Positions 42,903 through 55,269 of a DNA stretch of 64,000 nucleotides are shown here, one piece after another. Position 1 is the stretch's first letter; each line of letters starts with the position of its first letter. The position numbers were made by a program, and so were the translations under genes. The notes under the pieces were generated by a model, which was not told where the DNA came from, did not search any database, and saw nothing but the letters and a program-made list of their open reading frames with translations. Source of the DNA: Persicaria tinctoria (taxonomy: Eukaryota > Streptophyta > Magnoliopsida > Caryophyllales > Polygonaceae); assembly GCA_037127255.1 (NCBI GenBank), contig JBANSL010000012.1, positions 17,122,615 through 17,186,614 of the forward strand. The letters run 5' to 3'.

Positions 42903-43716
42903 TTAGACTCCAAAATCCTTGATGGAATACGTAAGCCCTTCTACCATGTGTTCGACCATGGTTAAATATTTCTTTGTAGCGGACGCTTGTATCTTCGAAC
43001 CCTGCACATAAATTGTAAATGTAAATGTTTATGGGTGCCCAATACCCAATTTCAATAAATCGAAATGTTACTGATAAAAAAAAAGATAAATCGAAATATT
43101 TAGAGGTAAGTTGTAAATGTTTATGGGTGTACAAATATGATGATTGTAAATGTAAATGTTTAGGAGTAAGTTGTAAATGTTTATGTGTGTACATATATGA
43201 TGATGATGATTTTTTTATATATATTTTTTATTTCGCAGTTGGACTTTCCGTGACGGGTGAGTACCGAATTTGAAATATAACAAATCTAAAAACAAACAAT
43301 AAACACACTAATCAATTTCACTACAAAAAAAAATCAATATTTAAACATAAATACCTTTTCATCGATCAAAATAATGTCAATCGAATGAACTGTTCCAGGA
43401 TCAGTGTAGCTTAGGGTTTTCAACATTCTTAAAACACGGAAAATTATATTCCATCGAATTCTTGAGGTGTTTTGTTCTTGTGGTAGTAACTCGTCCAGGT
43501 AATGAAATTGCACATCGCCTACAAAAATCAGTTTTATCATACATCAATGAAGTGAAGAAGATGATTGCAGTGTTAATAAATTAAATACTTAACGATAATA
43601 GATTATAGGGATATATATAACCAATTGTCCCTATAAATTAAATATCTAACGTAGCTCTCGTTTTCACATTAATTACCGTTGTTCTCTATGGGCGTCTTGC
43701 CTTTGTTTTTTGACAT
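42903..43716 (-). CDS. RPA1-like OB-fold (DUF223) small gene or gene fragment, three exons
   Basis: Minus-strand exons are 43716-43677, 43518-43355 and 43001-42903, with GT-AG junctions and phase preserved, giving 100 aa. It starts MSKNKGKTPIENNGD, continues FHYLDELLPQEQNTSRIRW and DPGTVHSIDIILIDEK, and ends SKIQASATKKYLTMVEHM and VEGLTYSIKDFGV. This is the first OB-fold of replication protein A1-like/DUF223 proteins, which bind single-stranded DNA and are common as Helitron-linked or free gene fragments in plants. Normal RPA1 is several times longer, so only the N-terminal domain is left, although the frame is open to a stop. A TGTAAATGTTTATGGGTG tandem repeat fills the second intron. It could be expressed or a captured fragment. 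Confidence 0.6.
43010..43205. repeat. Tandem repeat TGTAAATGTTTATGGGTG type
   Basis: Several degenerate units (AAGTTGTAAATGTTTATGGG and shorter) lie in the second intron of the RPA-like gene and end in a GATGATGATG stretch. Confidence 0.7.
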
Positions 43717-44919
43717 CGCGTGATTCTCTGCATATAACCACAATTAGATCAAAGATACAAATGCCAAAAATCTCAGCATGAACACATATTAGGATAATAG
43801 CTAGTCCCAAAGAATGAAGAGAGCACAAAAAGGATATTGACATCACCTTAGTCTTGTTCATCAGACAACCAGAAGAGAGCACAAAAAGTAGATTAATCTT
43901 CAAAATAAAATAAAATAAAAAACTACCGATAGCCAACTGATGGGATCAAAATCAATAGTATATATTTACATCAAGTTCACTTTATAAAGATTTGGTTAGG
44001 AATTCAACTAAATTAGATAAGTTTAGATTTTAACAACAATTTAACAAACAATTAAAACAAATTGATTAAAAATTATCAAAAAATTAAAATAAATAAATTA
44101 ATCTTCAAATTAAAAAAAAGCTACGCCGGATGAGTGATTTAGGAGATCCAAATCAATCATGTATATTAAGATTAGGCAGGTAGACTACGATACTAACCAA
44201 ATCTTTGATTAGATAAGTTTAGATCAAAATCAATACGTAGTAGTATATATTTAAATCGTTGATTGTTAAGATTTGGTTTAAATCGTTGATTGTTAAGATT
44301 TGGTTAGGATCTAAACTTATCTAATTAAAAATTAAAATAACAAACAATTAAAATAAATCAATTAAAATTAAAAAATCATTAAAATAATTCGATTAATCTA
44401 AAAAAAAAGCTACACTTCTCCTTTAGTATTATAATATAGATTCTTATTTAATCCACCAAAATAAATAATCGTATGTATTATCGTTTTTTTTTTTTTTTTT
44501 GAGCAAATATGTATCATCGTATTGATAATACATACGATTGGAATCTCAACAAACCTAATCATTTTTTATTTCGCTTGAGAAAAAGAGGGAAAAGTCGGTT
44601 AATTCACATCACATGTGCTTCGCCTCCATCATCAGGATTAGACTACTGGATAATCACGTTGTTGAGATGTTGATGATATCCCGCGAAATGACGCAACACT
44701 TTTCCAGATAACCAAAATCAATTGACAGAATATCCAGCTCAATTTCCAAATTCAAAATCTGCAAGTAATCCAAACCCCCAATAATTGGTAGTTAAGTACC
44801 CTTTTGTCCTTCCAATTAAATAAGGTGAAAAATCCCTTCAAAATCGGCAGATTTTGAGATTCAATTCATCCTTCCTTCCTCTCTCACAGAGCTCACCTCA
44901 ATCGGTTTCAATCATTGCA
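43717..44919. other. Intergenic, with 5' flank of PYD1
   Basis: AT-rich DNA with a local duplication of AAATCGTTGATTGTTAAGATT near 44250-44310. The last 60-80 bp before 44920 are CT-rich (TCCTTCCTTCCTCTCTC), a usual plant 5' leader. An in-frame upstream ATG at 44854 would add 22 residues, but the downstream ATG gives the expected transit peptide. Confidence 0.5.
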
Positions 44920-47900
44920 ATGGCTTCTTTGAAATTGAGCCAATTCAGCCCCTCAAATCCGGCGTTCGCCGCCAGAGATGTGCGGAGGGTAGGTTGGGCG
45001 CGCCCCAATCGGGTCGGGTTTAGGGTGATGGCATCCGAATCGGCACAAAAGGAGCCAGATTTGAGTGTCACCGTGAATGGTTTGACCATGCCCAACCCTT
45101 TCGTGATCGGATCGGGTCCACCCGGGACTAACTACACTGTGATGAAGAGGGCTTTTGATGAGGGCTGGGGCGCTGTTATTGCCAAAACTGTGAGTACATA
45201 TTCGTTTAATTTGAGTTTGGAATTGTTGGAAATTGTGGGAAGGTGATTGTGGTTATTTGATTTTCTACTGGTTTGTCTGTTTGATCTGATGATGAACACT
45301 TCAATTCTCTATTTTATCCGCAATTTGACGGCGATCAAGCATGGGACATGTTTAATCTGTAAGGAATTTGGTGAATCATGTGACAATTCGAGTTTATATC
45401 TATGTTGATGTTGATTGGTGTGAAAAGGGCATAGATAGGGCTTTTGACAGAATCAATTCGGAATGAAATCCATCTTTTCGCAATCTCTCTATAAATGAGA
45501 GAACAATTGGAATCCGCAGTCATCTTCAAACCCCAATTCCTGATCTTTAGTTGATGTTATTTAGGATTTCTACTATGTGGAATTTTCCCACACATTAGGC
45601 TACATGGAATAATTTTTGGTGCCAGGTCTTTGTTCTTGGTTTTCCGTTGGATGTTATTCAAAGGTTAGCTCATACTCATATTCGTAACTGAGTGAAATCT
45701 GTATCTTCTGTCACACATGTTGGAATGAATTTGATCACAGTGCTCTCTAACTCTCTGACGCAGTGATGCTTGAAGCTGATAATGGATTTTGAGTGGAAAA
45801 AAAATAAGAATGCATTTAAGAAGATTTTTTTCCTTCGGTTTATTCCAACTTTTCGTGGTTTTGTGTGATAATGACCTTTCCTGAATATCCTCTAGCAATT
45901 GGTTTTTATCTGATCACTGATTTTATAAGAGGTTAGGGAAAGAGCCTGGAAAATACAATACACTTGGATGTTGTTCATCTGAGAACTTGTTCTAGGTTCA
46001 GGTAATTCACATCCAAAATAATCAATACGCATGATTATTATGAAGATGTTGTGAATTAAACTAGATCTGTTTTTCTAATTCATTATCAAATCCTTTTATG
46101 ACGTTTTATCCTGCCCAAATTCCTCCTGATTTTGACACTGATACTCGGTTACACAATCAGGTCTCACTGGATGCTGCTAAGGTTATAAATGTCACTCCTC
46201 GTTATGCTCGCCTCAAAGTAGAAGGAGCAAATGGATCAGCAAAGGGTCAAATCATTGGTTGGGAGAACATTGAGCTGATCAGTGATCGCCCTCTAGAAAC
46301 AATGTTAAAAGAATTCAAGCAACTTAAAGAAGAGTACCCGGATCGAGTGCTTATTGCTTCGATCATGGAAGAATACAACAAGGCTGCCTGGGAGGAGCTC
46401 ATCGACCGCGTTGAGCAGACTGGAATCGTAACTCATCTTCACACTATTCTCATTTTGTCAGTATCTCCTCACTATATTATTTTAATCTTTTGATACTAAA
46501 TTACTTGTTGATTGAAAGGATGCGATTGAACTCAACTTTTCATGCCCTCATGGCATGCCTGAGCGGAGAATGGGTGCTGCTGTAGGGCAGGACTGTGCCT
46601 TGTTGGAAGAGGTGTGTGGTTGGGTTAATGCAAAAGCGACTGTCCCTGTGTGGGCGAAGATGACCCCAAACATCACCGACATCACTCAGGTTTATTTCGT
46701 TTCACTATCTCGTTCTTGCAATTTCTCCATGGTGCACTCACACTTTACAGAATCTGCAGGGGGCAATAGGCAAAGCACTTTCTTTGCCAAATATTGATAA
46801 AGAAAATTTCAAATTCTACCTAAAAAAACGGTTGTTATGAAGGATCTGCTTTGTTTTGTTGAATACTGGAGTATAATCTATGTAGCCTTAGTAATACGAG
46901 CACGAGTCATTCCTGTTATTTATGTGACTATATAATGAATGTTTCAATTTTCCTTGAATATTCAAGCGGTTAATCTTTCTCTGATTTATATAGCCTGCAA
47001 AGGTGGCGCTGAAATCAGGCTGCGAAGGGGTAGCGGCTATAAACACGATCATGAGTGTTATGGGAATCAATCTCACCACCTTGCGTCCAGAGCCCTGTGT
47101 GGAGGGGTTCGATTTTCTCCTCTAAGATACATATATCCTGCAAATTTGAAGTTCCCTTGAGAAGCTTACTAATTGATATCTTCTATTAACCATCAGATAC
47201 TCTACCCCGGGAGGATATTCAGCGAAGGCAGTTCATCCTATTGCACTAGCAAGGGTGATGAGCATTGCAAAGATGATGAAGTCCGAATTCAACGATAAGG
47301 ACTATTCCCTCTCTGGCATTGGAGGTGTTGAGACCGGCGCAGATGCTGCTGAGTTCATCCTTCTTGGATCAAACACCGTTCAGGTGAGTAACCTGAAGTT
47401 CTTATTTCGACTTCTGGTCTTATATTGTCTTTGTTCGTGTTTAGGTTAAACATATTTTCTTGTCAATATGATATGCCTTGCGCTGTCTCTCGTGTGGAAT
47501 ACAGTCAAACTGTTGTTTGATACTTAACATTCGAATCTGTGAAAATTAACTCCTGTTCTAAAATTTCTTCAACTCGGTATTGCTGCTGTACTCTTTTTCA
47601 GGTCTGTACCGGTGTTATGATGCACGGATATGGGCTTGTGAAGAAACTCTGCTCTGAGCTTGAAGACTTCATGAGAATGCACAATTTCACTTCAATAGAA
47701 GATTTCCGAGGGTGATACATTGCTGCATTCAATCTTGCTTATCGTGGTTTTCCTGATCTCGCTCCTCTGAGTCACTTATGGGTATCGTATTGCGCAGGGC
47801 ATCTCTTGATTACTTCACTACTCATACTGATTTGGTAAGGAGGCAGAAGGAAGCTATAAAGCAAAGAAAAGCCTCAAGGAAAGGGTTGCAGTCTGACAAA

Positions 47901-47954
47901 GACTGGACGGGAGACGGCTTTGTCAAAGAAAGCGAAAGCATGGTTTCCAACTGA
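44920..47954 (+). CDS. PYD1: Dihydropyrimidine dehydrogenase (NADP+), chloroplastic, seven exons
   Basis: Exons are 44920-45189, 46161-46427, 46519-46689, 46994-47106, 47197-47383, 47602-47711 and 47798-47954. All junctions are GT-AG and in phase, giving 424 aa, the usual plant length. The N-terminus MASLKLSQFSPSNP and the following basic stretch fit a plastid transit peptide. The DHODase-like FMN barrel starts at about residue 45 (LSVTVNGLTMPNPFVIGSGP). Hallmarks are the active-site Cys loop NFSCPHGMPERRMGAAVGQD, AKMTPNITDIT, GGVETGADAAEFILLGSNTV and QVCTGVMMHGYGLVK. The enzyme reduces uracil and thymine using NADPH, the first step of pyrimidine catabolism. Plant PYD1 lacks the N-terminal Fe-S half of the animal enzyme, as here. 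The 970-bp first intron is the longest. No lesion is seen. Confidence 0.97.
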
Positions 47955-48790
47955 TGTACATGTAAGCCCTTCCCTCTAAACTCTTAACATGTAGGCAGTC
48001 TTTTGTCGGAGGCTTTATTGGCCTAATGTTATGTCGAGTTTTGAGTTGCGAAAGCCTACGTCGCTTTGACCGATCTACTTGTCTTTGGTTGTACATGTAG
48101 GCAGTCTTTCGTCAGAGGCGAAACAACTGTCTAGCCAACTGCCCCGGAAGCAAAAACCTGCACATAGGCATTGTCAAGGAAAAACACTCTTTCATCACTG
48201 AACTGAATCTGAACTGTCTTCAAGCTGAATAATAAAGGCTGCTTCTAATCTGTGTATCTCCTTTTAAAGTTGAACACCAAGACACTCTTTCAATCTGTCG
48301 ACCCTCTATTTCGGATCGAGAATTTGCTAGTGTCGTGTTCTCGATTCATCAGCGCTCTCGATTGACCGAGGAAGAACTCGGGTTTACCTGTTTGATTCGG
48401 ATTCTGAAATTGCGAAGCTGTTGATCATCCAATGTTTAGTTTCGGTCTGAGGATATGTCAAGTCGAGAAATCGACTTTGTGATGATTTTATGGCGTGCAA
48501 GCTTCGATCAACACAACAAGCGATGAAGGGCAATTAATAATCACCCAAGAGGGTGAAAATACAAATCATAAAAACTTGTCAAATATGTATTGCACGGATA
48601 CGGCACCTGGGCATTCCGGGGGTTCGAATGGCCGCTCTTTATTTACCTATTCAAGGATACGGCACCTGGGCATGCGCCGGGTCGGTTTGGGCCAGACCTT
48701 CACCAATTTTATAGCCTATTATATCAGGTTGAGCTTGGGCCCTTTATTTGGACTTAGTGTTTTGTCTAAGTTCGTCCTCGTTGCCATCAG
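47955..48790. other. 3' region of PYD1 and unassigned DNA
   Basis: A short duplication (GTACATGTAGGCAGTCTTTCGTC-like, about 47955-48010 and 48090-48115) lies just after the stop. A second pair, GATACGGCACCTGGGCAT, occurs at 48597 and 48657. The ORF at 48495-48794 is not recognisable. Confidence 0.45.
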
Positions 48791-48960
48791 ATAGACCTGG
48801 GCAAACGCGGCCCGGCCCGCCCGCCCGCAAAATTGGACAGGCTTGGGTAGGGGGGAAAAGCCCATGCGGGCCACTAGGCCCGGCCCGCATGGGCTTTTCC
48901 CATTGGGTAGTCTGACGGCGTCAGACTGTCTAGTGGGCTCAGCGTCTCAACTTAGGTCTC
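48791..48960. mobile_element. hAT-like GC-rich terminus, truncated
   Basis: It begins TAGACCTGGGCAAACGCGGC and holds an imperfect palindrome around AAAAGCCCATGCGGGCC. It resembles the left end of a hAT MITE, but no right end is found. Confidence 0.45.
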
Positions 48961-50309
48961 TATCTGACGATATTGAACTATAATGGGAAAAAAAAAATCA
49001 CGACAATGTATCAATATGGGTGTGTATGGTAAATCATATAAGCTGTTAAAAAATAAGCATTTGTGAGAATTGAGAACAAATGCAAATCAACCTTACATTA
49101 TACCAATACTTTCCTGCCGTGCTTGGGCTATGCGAAAGAGAGTTGCACCCGTACATATAATTATAATAATTATGTGTATATCTAAGGGTGGGAGTATTCA
49201 GGATTGAGAACAGTAAGCACTTAATAAAATTAACCCAAACCAAAAATTCCCACTATTGCGTAACAAATTAAATTTTAATATTTACACATAAATTGCAAAT
49301 TAAATTAATATTTTAATAAAGTTAATACTCCGTAGTCTCCGTATTAACAGAGGGAGTATTAAATGGAGTATATGTTAATAAGCTACTAGTGTTTGATAAA
49401 CCTAGTCGTTATGGTAGCCGATGAAAATTTGTGAATAGAAAACCAAATACTATAAAAAATTTGAGTGAGTATTTATTGAAAAACTCTGATTTTAAAATTT
49501 TATATTTATTTCATTTAAAACTATATAATATTAAAGTCAAAATTTTCGAAAAGTCATAACCTTAGCATTTGATGTTTATTTATAGCTAGTGTTAATTGTT
49601 TTGTTGACCGTATTAACTATAGGTGCAACTTGCCGAAGGGTGTATCAAGTGTTCTACGAAGCCATAAATGTAGACAAAAAAGACTTGATAAATTAAATTA
49701 GATCCATCTAATCTAATCTAATGCTACGTATAATCAAATATCTAAGATACATCCTATATTGAATTTGGATTGATTTGACCTAGGTCTATTTAATTCATTG
49801 TTAATTTGATGGCTGAATTGACTCAAATTAAAACTTACCCAATCCAAAGTATAAATTAACCTAAAGAGTTTTGTATTTGAGTCAATATTATCAAATAAAA
49901 AAAGCATGATAAACTTCAAATGAAGCCGAACCTACCATGACTAAAAATAATCAAAATTTGAGATAATCGATTTTTTTATTTGATAAACTGGGATTGAATT
50001 GATATTTTTGACATGTTATTATGTCCAAAAAAAATAAAAAATTGTACTTCATCCTCTACCTCTAACATTCATCTCACCTCATTACTCGCTCAAATACACA
50101 CCATTACATGTTGTGATGTTCATACTTTGTAAAATTTAATAAATTTATTTTATTCTACTTGAATTTATACGAAAGGTTTGGAAAAGAGCCCCAAATGTGG
50201 AGGAAATTATGAAAAATATCCCAAAGTTTTAAAGTTGTCAAAAATAATATCAAATATGGGGCGGGTGTGAATAATAATAATAAAGCGGTGCCCCTAGTGA
50301 GATGTTATA
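48961..50309. other. AT-rich intergenic
   Basis: A short Stowaway-like piece with CTCCGT/GAGGGAGTA motifs sits near 49325-49365. Otherwise there is no gene or clear repeat. Confidence 0.5.
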
Positions 50310-50540
50310 CTTCATCCGTTTATTAAATCTTGTCATTTTAGAAATCTACACACTTAAAAAAAAATACACTTGTACCCCTAATTATTACTCTATTTTTTAC
50401 TTTCTTGAAAATTACAACTAACACCTATCTAATCTTTACAAAGGCAATTTCATAAATTGCATGACAAAATACCTAAAATGACATGTTTTTCTTAACAAGA
50501 TTTACATCCTAAAAGAACATGTTTTAATTATCGGAGGGAG
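50310..50540. mobile_element. Stowaway MITE (Tc1/mariner type)
   Basis: A 231-bp element with ends CTTCATCCG and (reverse complement) CTCCCTCCGA, flanked by TA dinucleotides (50308-50309 and 50541-50542). Its arms pair through AAATCTTG near the left end and CAAGATTT near the right. Confidence 0.8.
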
Positions 50541-51235
50541 TATGTGTGTTTGATGATCGTAAAATTAAGGGCGATTTGCAAAACTAGACAAAAAAATAAA
50601 TGTTTGCAAACCTAGACTAGTACATTGGTTTTTGGCTAAGGGTAGAAAGTAGGACATTTTTGCAAAAAAAAAAAGGTAACCGGATGAGGGAGTTGCAGGT
50701 GAAGGGGAGGGCCGGCACTATAGCACCATTTGTGGGAGACATAAATTGGGAGGGGGGGAGGAACTGTAGCACCATCAGGGGAATTGGGGATGTGGCGCCA
50801 AGAAAAAAGGGCAAAAAGAGGGGGGCATTTATGAGGGGAAATTGAAATGATTGGAATTAAGGGTGTCAATTAACACTTTTATAAGTTTGATTGATGAGTG
50901 TCATTCCTCATTAAATGCTCTGCAAAAAGAGAGGCACCATAGGAGACGAGTGAAAAGCATCCCCTTCATTTCTGGAAGCTGGACACTTTTTGGCTTACCA
51001 ATAGAAGCCATTTGTCTTACCAATAGGCCACACATGTCCTACCATACATGGAGATTTTGGAGATAAAATGGAGGGGATTGATCGTAGCGGTTTTGGCGGG
51101 CTGTCAGTGTAATATTGGCGCCAAAACAGGGTTCTTCATTGGGGGGAAATGGAGAGCATTTATCTTACCAATATGATACATTTGTCTTACCAATCGAAGA
51201 AAGTAGGTTTACCAATAGGGTAAACATGTCCTACC

Positions 51236-51851
51236 TGATGCGTTGTAATTCCCAACGACTCGAATTGTTCGGATCTTGCGACGTCTTAAGTAAATCTCGA
51301 CCCGTCCTTGAATTGTTCGTGACCCGTCGATCGGCCGAATGAGAGCTGTAGATTGTAGAACGATGTAGAGAGCGTAGAGCGTATTAGGGTTGAACAAAGA
51401 AGAGAACGCTTAGCCAAGCGCTCTTCTATTCAATTCAACGTAAGAATAAAAGGAGAAAAATACAACTTAAATAGGTTTGATGGAGAATGAGAGTGGTTCC
51501 TTGCAAAGGAAACCCTAGCTCTCTCATTTTTATCTAGAAAATAAATAATTAAAACATAAGATTAAAAACTCCTAATTTAATCTATCTAAAAAATAGATAA
51601 AATAGATAAATGAGCAAGGAGATAAAATATCCCCTCACTTTTATTCCCTAAATAAATAATAAAAACCAACAAATAAAAATAGATAAAATAATGTCTTAAG
51701 AGAATTCGACCAACTCCCATGCCTTCGATCTCGATCCTTCATCAAGGTGGGATGAGGTTGTAAACTAAGATCTTGAGTTGACGGTTGAGCTTTGAGTCAT
51801 ACGAGCTCTCATCTTGAATCGTCTTGTCGTCTGGAGTCATCGGATCTTGAA
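51236..51851 (-). repeat. LTR type B, left copy
   Basis: Homologous to 61991-62828 over most of its length, including the block AACGCTTAGCCAAGCGCTC and the AAATAGATAAAATAG tract. It is about 220 bp shorter in its U5-side part and lacks the final GTGCTATCA. Confidence 0.85.
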
Positions 51852-52829
51852 TGATACGTTTCGAATACCCGATCCTTCGCCTGTGGGCTCAAGATCAAGA
51901 ACCACGCCGTATATTTGCTAAGATCTTGCAATGCTCTTCGATATCTCCTGATTGGAACAAATTAAACAAGTAATTAAAATTCTGAAATAGCGACAGTTTC
52001 CAAACTTAGAAAATTCCAGCAATTAAAGGCTACAGATTTAGCGACAGAAAGAGAGAAGTGAGGGATTGGGTGCGCGAGGAAGTCGGGAGCGCTGGCGCTG
52101 GGTCTCGGCACATAGGACGCGGGGTCCTCAGGGTGTGCGCGGGTGGATGCGCGGGAGTCCTCTCGCTGGTAGCGAGTGTGATGGCGAGCGAGAGCGAGGA
52201 GCGTGGTGCTCGGGATGCCTGGCGCTGGAGACGCGGACGATGTCGCCTGGGAGCACGTGGGAGCGGGAGCGAGAGCGAGGCGCCTGGGCTTCGCGCTCGC
52301 TGGGAGCGATCCTGGCAGCGAGTGTCACCAAGCGCAGAGATCCTCGGTGGTGCTGGCGGTGTCGAGTAGGGCTGTTGGTGGGATTCCTCGATCTCGATGA
52401 GAACCAAGGTGAGGGTTTGTGATGGTGTTGCCGAAATTTCTCAAGAACATAGGATAATGATAGCTTTTGGGATTGATAACCAAGAACCATTTAATCCATA
52501 AAGGGGTTCTCAATTCTATTTCAATCTAATTAATTCAAAGTTTCATAACATGAATATATAGAAAACTTATGAGAGATCTAACCAATCTTAGCTTCTTTGC
52601 AAAGGAAAGGGGTTTGGATAGATTAATTTTATCTAAAGATAAATAAAATAGATCTAAGATAAATAAATCCTAATAAGATAGATATTTAATAACTTGGTGG
52701 TCAAGAATTATATCTAGAAGAGATATAATTAATTCCACCTTATTTATATAATTTGCATAAAATAATAACATAATTAAGTAAACTAGATAATTGGCCCAAG
52801 CACAAGAAACTCGGCCCATGCACTCGACA
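51852..52829 (-). repeat. LTR type A, left copy (3' LTR of unit A)
   Basis: A 978-bp LTR that on the minus strand begins TGTCGAGTGCATGGG and ends CGTATCA. It has the same length as its partner at 58530-59507, with a few percent substitutions by eye. The GC-rich part gives overlapping spurious ORFs (52030-52490). A purine tract GGGCCAAAGGAGTT lies just outside its 5' edge on the minus strand. Confidence 0.88.
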
Positions 52830-52895
52830 AACTCCTTTGGCCCGCTCGACAATGGTGGTCTCGAGTGACTTAGGGAAATGCCGAGTTCAAGTGAA

Positions 52896-53282
52896 TCATG
52901 GTGGGTGCAGACGAGTCTTCATGAGCTCCGTGTGTGGACGCAGGCTCACTTCTTGTGCTGGCGGTGTAACCTTGAGCCAAGTGATCCAGGGTGGCCTGAA
53001 CCCTTGCTCTAAAGTTCCATGGTGACGGACAATAAAGGCTTTAGTTGCAGTTTGAATCTTCTTGGCCCTTGCACGAGTGATAGGACCATTAAAGGGAACC
53101 TTCATGTTGTCCTCAATGTCACCAGGAGTCATCGATAATTGCACGTCATCATTCTCCTCCACTTGACTTCGATTTGTCCTCAAATCGTCGTCAGAGTCAT
53201 CGTCAGGCACGAACAAGGATAGATCGGCGACGTCTTTAAAGAATAGATAATGGCAATCCATGTAAGATTCATCGTCAGGCAC
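52896..53282 (-). pseudogene. Gypsy Pol C-terminal tail, unit A
   Basis: The frame contains GPITRARAKKIQTATKAFIV, the usual end of this Gypsy polyprotein after the integrase, preceded by an acidic segment (PDDDSDDDL). It lies in a different frame from Pol because of the deletion at about 53275. A second copy is at 59574-59963. Confidence 0.8.
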
Positions 53283-55134
53283 GGTCAGAAACTATAGATA
53301 ATGGCAATCCATGTAAGCGAACAACATCTTTAAAGAATAAATGAGCAACATGAATAGCATCATCAGTTTTATGACATGGAATAAAATGAGCCATTTTGGA
53401 AAATCTGTCTACAACAACAAATATGAAATCATGACCCTTAGAAGTTCTAGGCAATCCTACAATAAAATCCATAGAAACATCTTCCCAGGGTGCATTAGTA
53501 ATAGGCAAAGGTTGGTATAGACCATTATCATTAGATTTTGATTTGGCTTTAGCACATGTAACACAACTTTTGACAAATCTCAGCACATAATTAGACATTT
53601 TAGGCCAAAAGTAATGTTCCTTAAGTCCAGCTAAGGTTTTTTCGAAACCACCATGCCCCCTAGATTCATGAATTTCTTGAGTTAACAATCGGCGAATAGA
53701 AGAAGATGGGATACAAAGCTTGCCCATCTTAAACAAGTAACCATTATCAAGAAAAAATGAATCAACTTCACCTTTGGACACACATTGAGCATATATAGTT
53801 TTAAAGAAACCATCAGAAGCATACAGTTCCTTTATCATAGCAAAACCCAAAACATGTGCATCTATATGGTTTAGGAGGACATACCTGCGTGATAGCGCGT
53901 CAGCTACCACATTATCCTTTCCCTTCTTGTGGTGAACCACATAGGAAAAGGTCTCTATAAACTCCACCCATCGAGCAAGTCGCCTGCTGAGCACTGCTTG
54001 TCCTTTGAGGTACTTTAGAGCTTCATGATCCGAATGAATCACAAACTCCTTAGGCCAGAGATAATGTTGCCAAGTCTGTAAGTAGCGAACCAGTGCAAAT
54101 AGCTCCTTGTCGTAGGTAGAATATTTGAGCTCAGCGGAGCCCAACTTTTCGCTGAAGTAGGCGATGGGACGCTTGTTCTGCAGCAGGACCCCTCCAATGC
54201 CAGTGCCAGAAGCGTCACACTCGAGCTCAAAAGGTTGAGCAAAGTCAGGTAACTGCAGCACTGGGGCGTGTGTCAGGTGATCCTTGAGGGCGTCGAAAGC
54301 CTTTTGATGTGAGTCAGTCCAGCGAAATGTCACATCTTTCTTTGTCAGCTCATTTAGGGGGGCGGCAATTAGGCTGAAGTCTTTGACAAAGCGTCGATAG
54401 AAACCAGCAAGGCCCAAGAATGAGCTGACATGAGTGGGTGTGTTCGGCCTGGCCCACTCTTGAATAGCACGTATCTTCTCCTCATCCACCTTCAATCCAG
54501 ATGCAGTCACTACAAAACCAAGGAAAATGGTAGACTCGGATGCAAAAGAACACTTCTTTAAATTGGCATATAATTTCTCTTTCCTAAGACAATCAAAGAC
54601 CAATTTTAAGTGACTTAAGTGATCATGCATATTCTTACTATAGATTAAGATATCGTCAAAATAGACAACGGCAAATTTTCCTAAGTGTCTTCTTAGCACA
54701 TGGTTCATAAGCCTCATAAAAGTAGAAGGAGCATTTGTTAAACCAAAAGGCATTACTAACCATTCATATAAGCCATACTTAGTTTTAAAAGCCGTTTTCC
54801 ATTCATCTCCCTGTTTCATCATAATTTGATGATATCCACTTCTAAGGTCAATTTTAGAAAAAATAGCAGCACCATGAAGTTCATCAAGCATATCATCTAA
54901 ACGAGGAATAGGGTGGCGATACTTAACCGTTATTTGGTTGATTGCGCGACAATCAACACACATGCGCCATGAGCCATCCTTCTTTGGAACCAAAATGACA
55001 GGCACGGCACAGGGAGATAGGCTCTCTCGAACAAAGCCTTTATCCATTAAGTCTGTGACTTGGCGTTGCAGCTCCTTTGTTTCCTCAGGACTAGCTCTAT
55101 AAGCGGCGCGATTAGACAAGGTTGCTCCAGGCAC
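53275..55134 (-). pseudogene. Gypsy Pol, unit A: RT, RNase H, truncated integrase
   Basis: A 619-aa open segment. The reverse transcriptase includes [30 protein letters not shown] and catalytic YFDD (residues 158-161). RNase H has [23 protein letters not shown] and [10 protein letters not shown]. The integrase zinc finger is [12 protein letters not shown] then CVTCAKAK, and the first catalytic Asp is in [10 protein letters not shown]. The sequence ends at VSDRA, immediately after the second catalytic Asp, so the Glu and the DNA-binding end are missing. The break lies where ATAGATAATGGCAATCCATG occurs twice (53245 and 53293). It is in the same frame as Gag upstream, separated by two stops. Confidence 0.92.
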
Positions 55135-55269
55135 AAAGTCAATCTAGTGCTCAATACCTCTAATAGGAGGCAAGCCTTGTGGGAGTTCAGCTGGAAGCAC
55201 ATCTAGATAATCCTGCAGAAGTGCAGCAATAGGTGCAGGAATATGACTCAATTCAACATTAAGTAATAC

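Noticed and set aside
46098..46160. Upstream extension of the second PYD1 exon from the ATG at 46098
   Set aside because: This is intron sequence; exon 2 begins at 46161 after CAATCAG and continues the phase of exon 1.
48495..48794. 99-aa ORF after PYD1
   Set aside because: No similarity is recognised; it overlaps a local duplicated block and ends at the start of a hAT-like terminus.
52030..52490. Arginine-rich overlapping ORFs on both strands (and copies at 58652-59191)
   Set aside because: They fall in the GC-rich part of the type A LTR and occur in both LTR copies with no conserved motif.
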